Notes: generated by a model not told the origin, from the letters alone. A stretch of DNA of 64,000 nucleotides from Paraburkholderia lacunae (GCF_003353175.1 NZ_QHKS01000013.1:62001-126000), one strand, 5' to 3'. Counted from the stretch's first letter, positions 8,195 through 17,269 are shown. Translations and numbers: made by a program.

Positions 8195-8710
8195 ATGACC
8201 ACTTTGCGTCCACCGCCGCTGACGCTGCTCGACAAGTATCAGGGGCAAGATACGCAAACGCTGTATTCGACTACTGTCACCGTGACGGGCGGCGACGCGG
8301 GTCACGGACGCGCGTCGGGCGGAGCACTTTCCGATGACGGCAATCTATCAGTCGATTTGCGAATGCCGAAGGCGCTGGGCGGGCCTGGCGGCGGCACGAA
8401 TCCGGAGCAGCTGTTCGCGGCGGGTTACGCCGCCTGCTTTCATGGCGCGCTGAGTCTGCTTGCGGCACGGGCGGGTATTCGGATTGCCGGTGCTTCCGTT
8501 GACGTGACGGTCGATTTCGGCCGCGACCCAATGGACGGCCTCTTCATGCTGACGGCGCATACCCGCATCCGCTTGCCCGGCGTCGAGCGTGCCGTCGCGG
8601 AGGAACTGGTACGCAACACCGAACGCTTTTGCCCTTACACCAAGATGGCACGGCACGGCATTGAGAACATCGTCGCGCTCATGCCGCCGGCCGACGCCGG
8701 CGAAACGTAA
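8195..8710 (+). CDS. Organic hydroperoxide resistance protein (Ohr/OsmC family)
   Basis: An OsmC-fold thiol peroxidase of 171 residues. The two reactive cysteines lie in family motifs: GTNPEQLFAAGYAACF in the middle and RFCPYTKMARHGI near the end. Ohr enzymes reduce organic and lipid hydroperoxides using dithiols. The N-terminus is longer than in the usual ~140-residue Ohr. The gene follows a small frame of unknown function by 25 bases and converges on an AraC-type regulator; no OhrR-type MarR regulator is nearby. Its position near the ECF41/CMD unit makes a shared oxidative-stress theme plausible, but this is inference. Confidence 0.9.
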   Translation: MTTLRPPPLTLLDKYQGQDTQTLYSTTVTVTGGDAGHGRASGGALSDDGNLSVDLRMPKALGGPGGGTNPEQLFAAGYAACFHGALSLLAARAGIRIAGASVDVTVDFGRDPMDGLFMLTAHTRIRLPGVERAVAEELVRNTERFCPYTKMARHGIENIVALMPPADAGET

Positions 8711-8765
8711 CGCCATCTGTCTGCATCTGTGGACGGTAACGGGACGGCGCCGCCGATACGGCTGG

Positions 8766-9755
8766 CTACCGCCATTCAGCATGGGGATATCGGTAGTCGT
8801 TCAGGCGCATTTCTTGAGGTGTCATTTCGTAGGCGCGCCGAAAGGCGCGCGTAAAGTCGGATGCACTTTTGAAGCCGACTGAATAACCGACGTCCTTGAT
8901 CGGAACGTTCGGAAATCGAACGAGCTCGTCTGCGGCGGCGCGCAAGCGAAGATGACGGATGAAAGCACCCAGCCCGCCTTCATGTTCGAATAGCCGATAA
9001 ATCGTGCTGCGTGAGAGCCCCAACGATTCAACCACGCTATCGGGCGATAGTTCGTATCCGTGCAGGTTTGCGCGAACGTAGCGTCGCGTATATTCGAACA
9101 TGAGCGCGCGGCCTACGGCTCGCTTGCTGCCGCTCAAACCAGCCTCTTCCCCGAATGCGTCTGCGATCAGTTCAATTAGACCGGCGAGCCTGCGGTGAGC
9201 ATCCTCGAACGGCATGTAGCGGAGGTTTTCGACCAGCGTCCTCGCGCGCTCGACGATAAGCCGCGTGGCAGGCCTGCTCGGCTCGAGCGCGCGTCCGTGT
9301 ATTGCCCACGGGTCGGAGAACACGTGCCGCAGCAGGTTGGCGGGCACAACGAGCGTGATATACCGGCACGCCTGCCGCTGCAGGCGTATGGGTTGTTCAA
9401 AGTCGGTGGCAAGTACGCTGCCTCCACACACGGGGTACTCACGCTTCCTGGCGAGCGTCGTCGCCAAATGAGCTGCGCCATCCAGGAAGATGGTAAAACC
9501 GATGCCGCGTACGTTATCGCGCGAAATGCGGGCGACGGTGCGTTCGATCACGACATGATCGGTATAGGTGTCGCTGATACGGAATTCGCCGATGTCGTAA
9601 CGGTTGTTGATGCAGATAAAGGACTGTCGAACCTGCTCACGCGACGGTACGACCTCGATGATATGGCCGAGCTGCTCCCAATAAGCCAGCAATTGCTGTT
9701 GCGGCGGCAGCCCGGAAACATCGAATCGGTTGTAAGCGATTCCATTCGCGAGCAT
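8766..9755 (-). CDS. AraC family transcriptional regulator
   Basis: About 329 residues from the ATG at 9755, or 372 if the GTG at 9884 is used. The N-terminal half fits the AraC-binding-like domain (YWEQLGHIIEVV, DHVVIERTVARISRD). The C-terminal double helix-turn-helix is intact: LSPDSVVESLGLSRSTIYRL and IKDVGYSVGFKSASDFTRAF, ending in the MTPQEMR motif. Proteins of this group activate catabolic or detoxification genes in response to small molecules. It is convergent with the Ohr gene and divergent from the YjbH gene after a long gap. Its target is unknown. Confidence 0.9.
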   Translation of the reverse strand: MLANGIAYNRFDVSGLPPQQQLLAYWEQLGHIIEVVPSREQVRQSFICINNRYDIGEFRISDTYTDHVVIERTVARISRDNVRGIGFTIFLDGAAHLATTLARKREYPVCGGSVLATDFEQPIRLQRQACRYITLVVPANLLRHVFSDPWAIHGRALEPSRPATRLIVERARTLVENLRYMPFEDAHRRLAGLIELIADAFGEEAGLSGSKRAVGRALMFEYTRRYVRANLHGYELSPDSVVESLGLSRSTIYRLFEHEGGLGAFIRHLRLRAAADELVRFPNVPIKDVGYSVGFKSASDFTRAFRRAYEMTPQEMRLNDYRYPHAEWR

Positions 9756-9884
9756 ATCGTGATCCCGTGGCAAGGTAGGACGATGAGGATGCGATCCGGC
9801 AACGATCTCGCCGCTGAGTATCGGGCGAATGACGAGGTGGCGCCCCGCCGCCTCCGCGCATCCCGCTAACGCTTTTAACTGCAC

Positions 9885-10714
9885 GAGCTTATCTTAACAT
9901 CGCGAATTTACGCAGGCCCGGCCCTGTAGTGCATTGCCGTTGCCGTATCGAATAGCGAATCTGCTCAGGATGGGATATCCCATCATTAATAGAACACTTG
10001 CCAAACCAATGAAAAAATCCGCTCATTAAAATTTCCCGGATTGCATGGAGATGCGAGGCGAGTAGATGTCGCCCTTCGTATGGCCGCATTCGCCAACATT
10101 GGGTTTCATTCAGACACGCGGTGTCGGAAATTTTAATTGTTCTATAGGATCGACTCCAGCGACTAAAGACTAAAGCTCTTCAGGGAAGACCCAGGCATTT
10201 CTACGTTCAAACGGCACGATTCTCGTGCTGTGCAAAAGTAGCACCAGGAAGGTTTGCCCCGTTGCAATCGTGCGTTTGCCGGGTCTGCAGCGTCGAGGTG
10301 GGCTGCAGGCCAATGGACCAGAACCGCGCTCGACCTAGGTCAGTTGCGGATCCAAAAGGAGCGACGTGTCGATTCGAGACTGCGTTGCCCCTGCTCGCCG
10401 TCTATAGATGTGCTGGGTCGTTTAGGACCGCGTCCTATTCCATCAGCAGGATCGATCCAACACTGCTCAAGCGCATCCCGTTGGTGCGTCACGCGGGGAC
10501 CGAATCCTCCGCGCCTGTATAGCGTTTGTCTTTGCTGCGTGACAGTGAGGTGTGTCGGTGTTGCGCACCTTCGTGCGTGCCGGCGACATTTTCTGATTCG
10601 TCGAAAGAAGCTAATTGCGTGGAGAAATCCATGAAGTCGACCGGTCCTGTCACGTGGTCTCTGCTTTGCAACTATGTCCGTCAACAGGTTCATCACTAAA
10701 AAGGACGCCGCAGA
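9885..10714. other. Gene-free interval between AraC and YjbH genes
   Basis: I see no convincing gene here. The left third is AT-richer and should hold the AraC promoter. A 12-base inverted repeat (ATTAAAATTTCC at 10025-10036 and its exact complement at 10126-10137) spans it. The right part should hold the promoter of the YjbH-type gene. Confidence 0.5.
10025..10137. repeat. Long-range inverted repeat
   Basis: ATTAAAATTTCC at 10025-10036 is the exact reverse complement of GGAAATTTTAAT at 10126-10137. Next to each arm is a related AGAACA motif (AATAGAACA near 9987, and TGTTCTATA following the right arm). The arms could be paired operator sites or the ends of a lost mobile element. Confidence 0.5.
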
Positions 10715-12967
10715 TTGCACGCATATCGACCTCAATTCGCGCCGCAAGCGCTGGCGCTCGGCGCTGCACTGGCATTTTCCACGTCGGCGCATGCTGTCGA
10801 TCCGGCGCTGAACTCGCTCGGCCAGGCAGGCGGCCTGGTGATTCCCTATGCGTACCCGTTGCCGGAGGGTGTCGGCGAAGCACAGTACAACAACTATATC
10901 GACCCCCGGTACGGCAAGAAGGCGACCGGTTCCCAGATCTACTGGGGTGCGGTCGGGCTCCTGCCGTATGTTGAGGTTGCCGGCGGGCTGGCGAACTATC
11001 CGGGGGATGTGCCGGCGCCGTACTCCGGAGCGGATCATTTGATCCTTCGTCATTTGATGGCCGACGTCAAACTGGCGGTGCCGCAGTTCTTCAAATATCA
11101 GCCGGCCATCGCGTTCGGCGTGACCGACATCGGTGGTCAAACACATTTCTTTCGCTCGAAGTACGGCGAGGTATCCCAAGCCTTCGGGCCGCTCAACCTG
11201 ACAGCCGGCTACGGGCAAGGCGATCGGCTCGATGGCCCGTTTGGCGGTGTTCAGTTGTCGCTTTGGCAGACAGGACTATCGCTGCTGGCAGAGCATGACT
11301 CGAAGACGCCCTACGTGGGCGTGCGCTATCAATCTCCCCGCATCAGCTGGCTGGCAGACGCTAATGTAATCGCTACGGTGACGCGCGCGGTCAGATCGAC
11401 AGACGGCGTATCGCCGCGCACATCGATTTCGGTGGGCATTCAGATACCGTTCGGCAAGCGGTTCAGTCCACAGCGCTGTGCAGGCGGTCTGTGCGACGGT
11501 ACCGACGCTCCAGTGCAGCATGGGTCAACCGACGCGGGCGCAAGCGAAGCTATCGTGCCGCGTAGCTTGCAGCCGCTTCACGAGGCAGGCATAGCAGAAC
11601 AGCCGAATCGCCTTGCCGGAGAGGCGGTTCCATTTGTGCCGCCGCTGCAGTCTTACGCGTCGGTCGTCGTGGGCGATGCATCCTCCGCAGTGCCCGCTGA
11701 GCGCACGCCGCTCATTTCAGAGTCGCTGGACACGTCCGCGCTCGATTCGATCGCGGCGCAGCTGTTTGCCGCAGGCCTCGAACGCGTGCGGGTGGGGATC
11801 AGCGGCCGGGATGTCATCGTCGAATACGAGAACCACAGGTACAACCAGAACGAAGCTGACGCGCTTGGCATCGTGCTGGGCGTAGCGAGCATCGATGCAC
11901 CGCATGGCATCGAGCGAATCCGCGCGGTGCTCAAGAAGGCCAATGAACCGCTCGCCGACATCGCCGTCGATCGTGAAGCCTACGCACAGTTTCTCGCCGG
12001 TGGGACACCCTCAGCGGCAAGCGCATCGATGACGATGCGAACGCGACCGACTTATGACGCGGACTCAATTGCATGGCATGGCAATGATCGGCATCACGGA
12101 CTCACGCGCATTCAGATCTCGCCTGTGACGAGTTATCTCTATGGCACCGAGTACGGAAACTTCGATATTTCGGTCGGAGCGAATATTCAAGGATTCGTTC
12201 CGCTCTGGCGGGGCGCTGAGCTGTACGCAAGCTACATCGCGCCGTTGTACAACACGAAGAATATGGACAATCACAGGGTGTTCAGCCAATACCGCTTGCG
12301 TGGCGGGCTGGCCACTGCGGCGTTGGCGCAGAGTTTCTGGATCATGCCGCAAGTCCTGAACGTGGCCGCCGTAGGCAGGTTCAACTACCGCTACGTTGGC
12401 ATCGAGAACGAAACCACTGCTTTCGTCCCAGGCCGTCCGGATCTCGTGCGACTACGTCTCGCCTATCTGCACCACGAGCCCGGGCAAGATACGCTGCCGC
12501 ACCAGGAAAACGCAATGATCACCTACCGATGGGTTCAACCTTCGTGGAACCTATGGATCGAGGCTGGGGTGGCGCGCTATGTGGGGGGCGACAAGGGGCC
12601 GCTTATCACGCTGACGCGCTGGTTCGACGATGTATTTGTCAGTGTGCATGGCGAACACAGCGGCCGCGGAAGCTTCATGGGTGCAAGCATCAGCTTCCCG
12701 CTCACACCACGTCAAGGTATGAAGCCGGGTATCACTCAGGTCGACGGGGCCCAGGCATTTTCGCTGGATTTCCGTACGCGCGTCGGATCGACCAACTACC
12801 TGTCGGCCGGTGTCGCGGAGAACCTCAACTTCCCCTATAGCACTGGGCAATATCTGCTGAACCAGGGACGTTTTAGCGCGGCCTATTTTTCGACGCAAAT
12901 GTATCGCATGCGTGACGCGTATGACCGCTATGCGAGGCCGGGCGATGTTCCGCATAAGTCGAACTGA
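10715..12967 (+). CDS. YjbH-type outer-membrane exopolysaccharide protein
   Basis: A 750-residue secreted protein starting at TTG 10715 behind AAAAAGGA. The signal peptide (LALGAALAFSTSAHA) is followed by the YjbH opening (LNSLGQAGGLVIPYAY, then YVEVAGGL) and repeated amphipathic strands typical of an outer-membrane beta-barrel. A middle region (SLDTSALDSIAAQLFAAGLE) and the long C-terminal strand region also match YjbH layout. YjbH proteins are linked to export of exopolysaccharide with YjbEFG, but those partners are absent here. A lipoprotein gene follows in the same direction after 132 bases. Direct involvement with the EPS cluster 13 kb away is possible but unproven. Confidence 0.82.
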   Translation: MHAYRPQFAPQALALGAALAFSTSAHAVDPALNSLGQAGGLVIPYAYPLPEGVGEAQYNNYIDPRYGKKATGSQIYWGAVGLLPYVEVAGGLANYPGDVPAPYSGADHLILRHLMADVKLAVPQFFKYQPAIAFGVTDIGGQTHFFRSKYGEVSQAFGPLNLTAGYGQGDRLDGPFGGVQLSLWQTGLSLLAEHDSKTPYVGVRYQSPRISWLADANVIATVTRAVRSTDGVSPRTSISVGIQIPFGKRFSPQRCAGGLCDGTDAPVQHGSTDAGASEAIVPRSLQPLHEAGIAEQPNRLAGEAVPFVPPLQSYASVVVGDASSAVPAERTPLISESLDTSALDSIAAQLFAAGLERVRVGISGRDVIVEYENHRYNQNEADALGIVLGVASIDAPHGIERIRAVLKKANEPLADIAVDREAYAQFLAGGTPSAASASMTMRTRPTYDADSIAWHGNDRHHGLTRIQISPVTSYLYGTEYGNFDISVGANIQGFVPLWRGAELYASYIAPLYNTKNMDNHRVFSQYRLRGGLATAALAQSFWIMPQVLNVAAVGRFNYRYVGIENETTAFVPGRPDLVRLRLAYLHHEPGQDTLPHQENAMITYRWVQPSWNLWIEAGVARYVGGDKGPLITLTRWFDDVFVSVHGEHSGRGSFMGASISFPLTPRQGMKPGITQVDGAQAFSLDFRTRVGSTNYLSAGVAENLNFPYSTGQYLLNQGRFSAAYFSTQMYRMRDAYDRYARPGDVPHKSN

Positions 12968-13099
12968 GATGGCGAGGCAACCGGGTACACCGCTATTAAA
13001 AATGGCGCCACGGTCGTGTGTGAAATCTGTTTGCGGGATGTAACGACAGTACAGGCTATTTCGCCTGCCACATTGTGAGTGACTTTCTTTCGGAGAGAA

Positions 13100-13831
13100 A
13101 TGATGAAGCTACTTGACGCCCGCGCGTGGCGCGCGCTGCAGTTTGGATCGATTGCACTGGCAAGCAGTGCGCTCGTTGCATGTGGAGGCGGCGGCGATTC
13201 GCCAGGCGCGACGATTAAAGGAACGGCGGCGGTCGGCGCTCCGGTGTCTAACGGGACCATCCAGATAAGCTGCAAGAACGGCTCCAGCAGTGCAGCTTCA
13301 GATTCGAATGGGGCCTTTTCGAGTACGTTTCACTTCGACGGTCCATGTTTGCTGACGGTCACAAGCGGGTCGATCGTCCTCAATTCATTTGCTGCCGGTG
13401 CGGGGACATACAACATTACGTCGCTCACACAGTTGCTTCTGAGCTATCTTGCCGGGCAGCTCGGTACGACGCTCAATGGCTTGATTGCCGGCCTCTCGAG
13501 CAATACAACCTACCAGAATGCGCTGACGAATAGCACGGTGATATCGAACGCAGAAAACGCGGTGGCACAGCTGATTAAAAGCATGTATGGCATCACGCTG
13601 TCTACGAACTCGTTTCTGACCGTATCGTTCACGCCGGGGCAACCCGGGGCGGACGCGGATCTCGATGCCCTGCAGGCAGTTGGAGCGATCACGAGTAATG
13701 GCCAGCCCGCCGCAACGCTTGCGAGCGCGGCGCTTGCCGCGGGCGCCGCGGCACCCATCTCAGGCGGCGGATCGCCTACGCCGACTGGCGGGACGGGTGG
13801 AACGGGTGGAACCGGCGGAACAGGGACGTAG
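13100..13831 (+). CDS. Secreted lipoprotein with Gly/Thr-rich tail
   Basis: A 243-residue lipoprotein with lipobox SALVAC at the end of a hydrophobic leader, preceded by GGAGAG and ATG at 13100. The body starts with TIKGTAAVGAPVSNGTIQI, an Ig/carboxypeptidase-regulatory-like strand pattern common to a large Burkholderia lipoprotein family, then NITSLTQLLLSYLAGQLG. It ends in a simple repeat of GGT encoded by near-identical 9-base units (about 13790-13828). The role is unknown. It follows the YjbH gene and may be co-transcribed. Confidence 0.75.
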   Translation: MMKLLDARAWRALQFGSIALASSALVACGGGGDSPGATIKGTAAVGAPVSNGTIQISCKNGSSSAASDSNGAFSSTFHFDGPCLLTVTSGSIVLNSFAAGAGTYNITSLTQLLLSYLAGQLGTTLNGLIAGLSSNTTYQNALTNSTVISNAENAVAQLIKSMYGITLSTNSFLTVSFTPGQPGADADLDALQAVGAITSNGQPAATLASAALAAGAAAPISGGGSPTPTGGTGGTGGTGGTGT

Positions 13832-14002
13832 ACGAGATGTTCCGCGGTGGGGCGGGCAGACGCATCCCGACGCTGCTGCAACTCGGACGGGTGTGAAATG
13901 CAGCCTTCAGGCCGTCGCCTCTGGCTCAAGCGCTCCAATCTCGGGCGCGCCAGAGCCAGAGGCCTTCGGGGTGCACACCCGTTCGCGCCTCATCGCCGAT
14001 TT

Positions 14003-14637
14003 CTAACCCATGTGCAGGCCACCGTTTAGCGAGAAGTCGGCCCCGGTCGAGAAGGCCGCTTCGTCGCTAGCAAGCCACGCGACGATTGATGCGATCTCAG
14101 TAGCGTCCCCAAGACGGCGAACCGGGATGCTCTGAACAATGGCATCGAGTACTTCGGAGCGCACAGCCTTAACCATATCCGTTCCGATGTATCCCGGCGA
14201 AACTGTATTCACAGTGATGCCTTTGCCCGCCACTTCTTGCGCGAGCGACATGGTGAAGCCGTGTGTAAGCACCTCGCGAGGGCCGTTCGCAATACGGTGC
14301 GCGCGTGAGGCATGATCGGGTATCGGGCGGTCTGGCTCTTGCCCGCTAGCAATCAGTCCGTGGAGGCGGGTGGGCACGGCTGCCTTGGCAGCTTCCTGGC
14401 GACGAAGCCGTGAATGCCAGCCTTCGCAGTTGAATAGTTGGTCCGGCCGAACTGCCCCTTCTGTCCGTTCACCGAAGAAATGTTGATCACCCGTCCCCAC
14501 CCTTTGCTGATCATTCCCTCGATAACCTGCTTGGTCACGTTGAAGAGGCTCGTCAGGTTCGTGTCAATGACATCATTCCAGCTCTCACGCGACATCTTCC
14601 GAAACACGCCATCTCTCGTGATGCCCGCATTGTTCAA
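14003..14637 (-). pseudogene. Acetoacetyl-CoA reductase (phbB-like) remnant
   Basis: Two reading frames on the minus strand together match the C-terminal two thirds of PhbB-type acetoacetyl-CoA reductase (NADPH-dependent, polyhydroxybutyrate synthesis). The first carries NNAGITRDGVFRKM, VINISSVNGQKGQFG and NYSTAKAG; the second carries LAQEVAGKGITVNTVSPGY and ends STGADFSLNGGLHMG. The N-terminal third with the cofactor motif is missing, cut off exactly at the edge of the repeated element at 14638. A further 149 bases (14264-14412) interrupt the frame after HGF. No functional enzyme can be made from this copy. Confidence 0.88.
14264..14412. mobile_element. Short insertion with 9-bp direct repeats inside the phbB remnant
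   Basis: GAAGCCGTG occurs at 14255-14263 and again at 14404-14412, and the 140 bases between interrupt the reductase coding sequence at a single point. The PhbB protein sequence continues in register once one repeat plus the insert is removed. This is what a transposition with a 9-bp target duplication leaves. No terminal inverted repeats were found in the insert. Confidence 0.6.
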
Positions 14638-14643
14638 GACGAC

Positions 14644-14676
14644 AAAAAAAAAAGCCTGCCGCGGGGACGGCAGGCC
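14644..14676 (-). terminator. Intrinsic terminator ending repeat copy A
   Basis: On the minus strand, GCCTGCCG and CGGCAGGC form an 8-bp stem followed by about ten T residues. It closes copy A of the repeated element. Confidence 0.8.
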
Positions 14677-14898
14677 TAGCGTAACCTCGAGGGGAAAATC
14701 CCGTGGGGAAATCACTCGAGTTGCCGATTCCGAGGGCGGCGAACCAAGTTTAGACGCGCGCAAAGCTGCCGTGGGGCCAACGGCGGTGCGGGCCAATGTC
14801 TTGGCGAAATTGGCTAATGAAAAGCAGTCCATCAAATAGATGATCCCGACATCACTCATGAAGCTTGGATTTGCAATAGATGATTGGCAGTCGCGAGC

Positions 14899-14935
14899 AA
14901 AAAAAAGCCCGCCCGGATGGAGTCCCGGGCGGGCT
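14899..14935 (-). terminator. Intrinsic terminator inside repeat copy A
   Basis: On the minus strand, a GC-rich stem (AGCCCGCCCGG with CCGGGCGGGCT) is followed by eight T residues. It could end transcripts from the gene at 15116-15499. Confidence 0.8.
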
Positions 14936-15115
14936 GAATCTTGATGGGTGCGAGGACCGATTCGGTCGTCCATCAAGGGCCAGTCAGCAAAATAAACCAA
15001 AATAAACCACGCGTTAATGCGATGGCCGCAATGGATACGAGATTGGCGGAATGAGTCAATTCAGGAAGCCGAGGATGGTCTGTGTAGCTCACCCGGCAAC
15101 AGGTGAAACCAGATG

Positions 15116-15499
15116 TCAGGTAATACCCGACTTGCCGCGGAAGGATAACTGCCCCGGAAGATTGGCCGCGCAAGCGATGAAGATTTCGAGCACCGCCGGA
15201 GACCGGAAGTCGAGGCGCAGGCCGCCGAAGAACATGCCTGCTACCGTTTTTTCGTCATACCTTCTTTGCGAAGTCCGTGCTACATGTTCCGCCAGATGTT
15301 GCGCGCGGTAGGCCAGCGTCACGCGCTGCAGCCAGTCGGCTTCGCGACCGTTTAATCGCAGCCAAATATGTGTGGACTCCACAAGATGTTCGACCTTGAG
15401 CCAGTGACTGGTTTTCTGGCGCATTGCCAATTGCGAGGCAACTAGATAGGTCAGCAGTTCCGTGCGCGCTCTCATGTCGAAATCAAGCAGCCGAGTCAT
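15116..15499 (-). CDS. Hypothetical protein
   Basis: A 127-residue frame from the ATG at 15499; the frame is open further upstream but the extra residues look non-coding. The body is mostly helical (LLTYLVASQLAMRQKTSHWL, VTLAYRAQHLAEHVARTSQR) with no signal peptide or membrane segment. I do not recognise it. A terminator on the same strand lies 180 bases downstream in repeat copy A. Confidence 0.4.
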   Translation of the reverse strand: MTRLLDFDMRARTELLTYLVASQLAMRQKTSHWLKVEHLVESTHIWLRLNGREADWLQRVTLAYRAQHLAEHVARTSQRRYDEKTVAGMFFGGLRLDFRSPAVLEIFIACAANLPGQLSFRGKSGIT

Positions 15500-16099
15500 C
15501 GTGGATTGGGTGTGGAGACGGAGTGATATCGCAATGTGTGATTGGCGCGGCATTGCGAGGCATGAGAGCGCAAAAAGCGGTTGTCCCTGTCGCGCGGGCG
15601 GCCGCATCTGGCTAACGCCACAAGATAACGCCGCAGGAGATCCAGTATCCCGACGCAGATGGTCCTCCGCACGATCTAACTGCGTGCGCCAAAGCATTGG
15701 CGGATTCCGCCGAGCGAATTCACCGCTGTGAGTTGCGCGGTTGACAGTATTGCGCCGCTTGCTCTTTCATTGTCGCTCCCAGTCAATCTAGTGGTCTTGT
15801 TCGCCATTCCCATCGCTGTCTGTTCCGGGTGATCTATGATCGAACCCGGTCGTCTCTGGGCGTATCCCTCGTCGCGCCCTCAGATCTTAGCCTGCCGCCT
15901 CCAAGGCGAGCAGGCTTTTTTCTTGTGCGTGCCCCTCCAGTGGCGGGCGATCCGCCTAATTGGCCGTGAGCAGTTTCGACGCGATAGGCGTTGTCATTGT
16001 CGAGGTGCTGATAGTGGCTTGGATATGTCACTAGTGAGGCAGCTGGTACGGTGATCCCGCCGCCACACACCGCGGCGTATGCGCCGAATGTAGGAAATC
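15500..16099. other. Gene-poor interval
   Basis: No convincing gene. It holds a clear plus-strand terminator at 15889-15921 whose transcript source is not evident, which suggests a short untranslated RNA or a lost gene upstream. Confidence 0.5.
15889..15921 (+). terminator. Orphan intrinsic terminator
   Basis: AGCCTGCCGCC pairs with GGCGAGCAGGCT (one bulged A), followed by six T residues. No plus-strand gene ends just upstream. Its stem sequence resembles the final terminator of the repeated elements at 14638 and 55091. Confidence 0.7.
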
Positions 16100-16354
16100 G
16101 TGAACGAAATCGTTGATCTCCTGGATGAGTATGAGGCGATTCTTGATAAGGACTCGCTATACGCACGCGTGTTGATGTCCTTCATTGTCGAGCGCGAAGT
16201 GCGTGTGCGGCACGACCTGGAGAGACGGATCGAAGCGACCACAATAGATCGGAAGCAGTTCGCGCGACTGAGACACTTCGCGCGAACCGCTCCGCTTGGA
16301 TGCCTCGCCAAGCTATATGAAGAGAATCGCTCCGGGAGTGATGAAATAAGGTGA
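16100..16354 (+). CDS. Small hypothetical protein
   Basis: An 84-residue frame beginning at GTG 16100 just after AGGAAATC. It is strongly charged and probably all helical (EIVDLLDEYEAILDKDSLYA, then a run of Arg and Glu), with no export signal. No family recognised. Codon use looks like that of real genes nearby, but the start spacing is short, so the call is moderate. Confidence 0.45.
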   Translation: MNEIVDLLDEYEAILDKDSLYARVLMSFIVEREVRVRHDLERRIEATTIDRKQFARLRHFARTAPLGCLAKLYEENRSGSDEIR

Positions 16355-16787
16355 TGCCTTGATGAGTTCGCCCTGCGTCGCGTGGAGCATCGGGCCAATA
16401 GTCAGTGTGAGGCCGGAGGTGCAGCGGTCGCTGTGCCACGGAGTTCAGGCAGTAGGATGCTTGCGGCAAAAAAGCTCAATAGCGTCGTGACCGAAGGTCG
16501 ATTGTGTCTTAATTCGAGAAAATTCACCGCCGTGCTTCAAACGATGCTTCCAGGGGCGATGCGTGCGGTGTGCCGTCGATACTTCGGCCCGATAAAAAAT
16601 CGAGGGTGTTGAGCAATGTCGGTTGACGGTCGCCCAACCAGCGCGACGCGTCACAGTTCTACATTGTTGGCATTGACATTTGTTAACAAATTTGTTTGAT
16701 GTTTTCGCGTAGACTTGCCGGCTAATTCGCCGACCTGCTCGCCGTCGACCACTCTCGTCGCTGCGCTCCGCGAGCGCACTTGTTCAT
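16355..16787. other. Gene-poor interval with TTTGTTAACAAA palindrome
   Basis: I see no gene. A perfect 12-base palindrome TTTGTTAACAAA at 16679-16690 lies about 100 bases upstream of the receiver-domain gene and could be an operator or part of its promoter. Confidence 0.4.
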
Positions 16788-17186
16788 ATGAGAATCGCCA
16801 TCCTGGAATCCGATGCCACAGCGCTTGATTCCGCGTTCGAAATCCTGTCATCTGCCGGGCATCTCTGTTTTGGCGCGCTATGCGACAGAACATTGCACGA
16901 TCTGCTCGATCAGGTGTCGGTCGATCTGGTGATACTCGATTGGGCCGGGCCAGATGCGCTCCGATACGATACTTTGCACTGCCTGTGCAGACATGATCCC
17001 GTGGTCCCCGTCATCCTGTGCGTGACGTCGAGCACGTCGCACCAAGCGATAGCTTCTGGGCTGAAAAGCGGCGCAAGCATCTCCCTCGAGAAGCCGCTCG
17101 GCAACGCGCGGTCGCTTGCGTACATTCATGCATTGGGGGTGGGTAGCGATTACTTTTCGGCAATCGGTTCAACAACACTCATGTAA
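16788..17186 (+). CDS. Response-regulator receiver domain protein, possibly truncated
   Basis: A 132-residue frame matching a CheY-like receiver: start MRIAILESDATA, phosphoacceptor strand VDLVILDWAGPD, strand VPVILCVTSSTS and the conserved Lys in ISLEKPL. One acidic residue of the usual pair near the N-terminus is present (Glu/Asp in LESD). No DNA-binding output domain follows in this frame, so it is either a stand-alone receiver or the front half of a broken OmpR-type regulator. No histidine kinase is adjacent. Confidence 0.55.
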   Translation: MRIAILESDATALDSAFEILSSAGHLCFGALCDRTLHDLLDQVSVDLVILDWAGPDALRYDTLHCLCRHDPVVPVILCVTSSTSHQAIASGLKSGASISLEKPLGNARSLAYIHALGVGSDYFSAIGSTTLM

Positions 17187-17269
17187 CTGGACCGCGCGAG
17201 CAGGCAGACGTCGATTCCCGACCAGGTTGGACGGTGTCGAGGCAAGGCGCTTCTCTACCGGCGCTGAAT

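Larger units (their letters stand above)
14638..14976 (-). repeat. Repeated structured element, copy A
   Basis: This stretch is similar along most of its length to 55091-55391 (roughly three quarters identical by eye in the right-hand 190 bases). Read on the minus strand it has a hairpin (TTGATGG...CCATCAA), an intrinsic terminator, a short reading frame starting MDCFSLANFAKTL, a CTCGAG...CTCGAG stem and a final strong terminator ending in GTCGTC. That end is shared by both copies, beyond which they diverge. It may be a small RNA or leader locus, or a non-autonomous repeat. Its family is unknown to me. Confidence 0.6.

Noticed and set aside
10254..10634. Open frame upstream of the YjbH gene
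   Set aside because: Composition is Arg/Cys-rich and irregular with no motif or ribosome site; probably chance.
14638..14976. Amino-acid biosynthesis attenuator (leader peptide plus terminator)
   Set aside because: The short frame has no run of a single amino acid and no biosynthetic gene follows on the minus strand.
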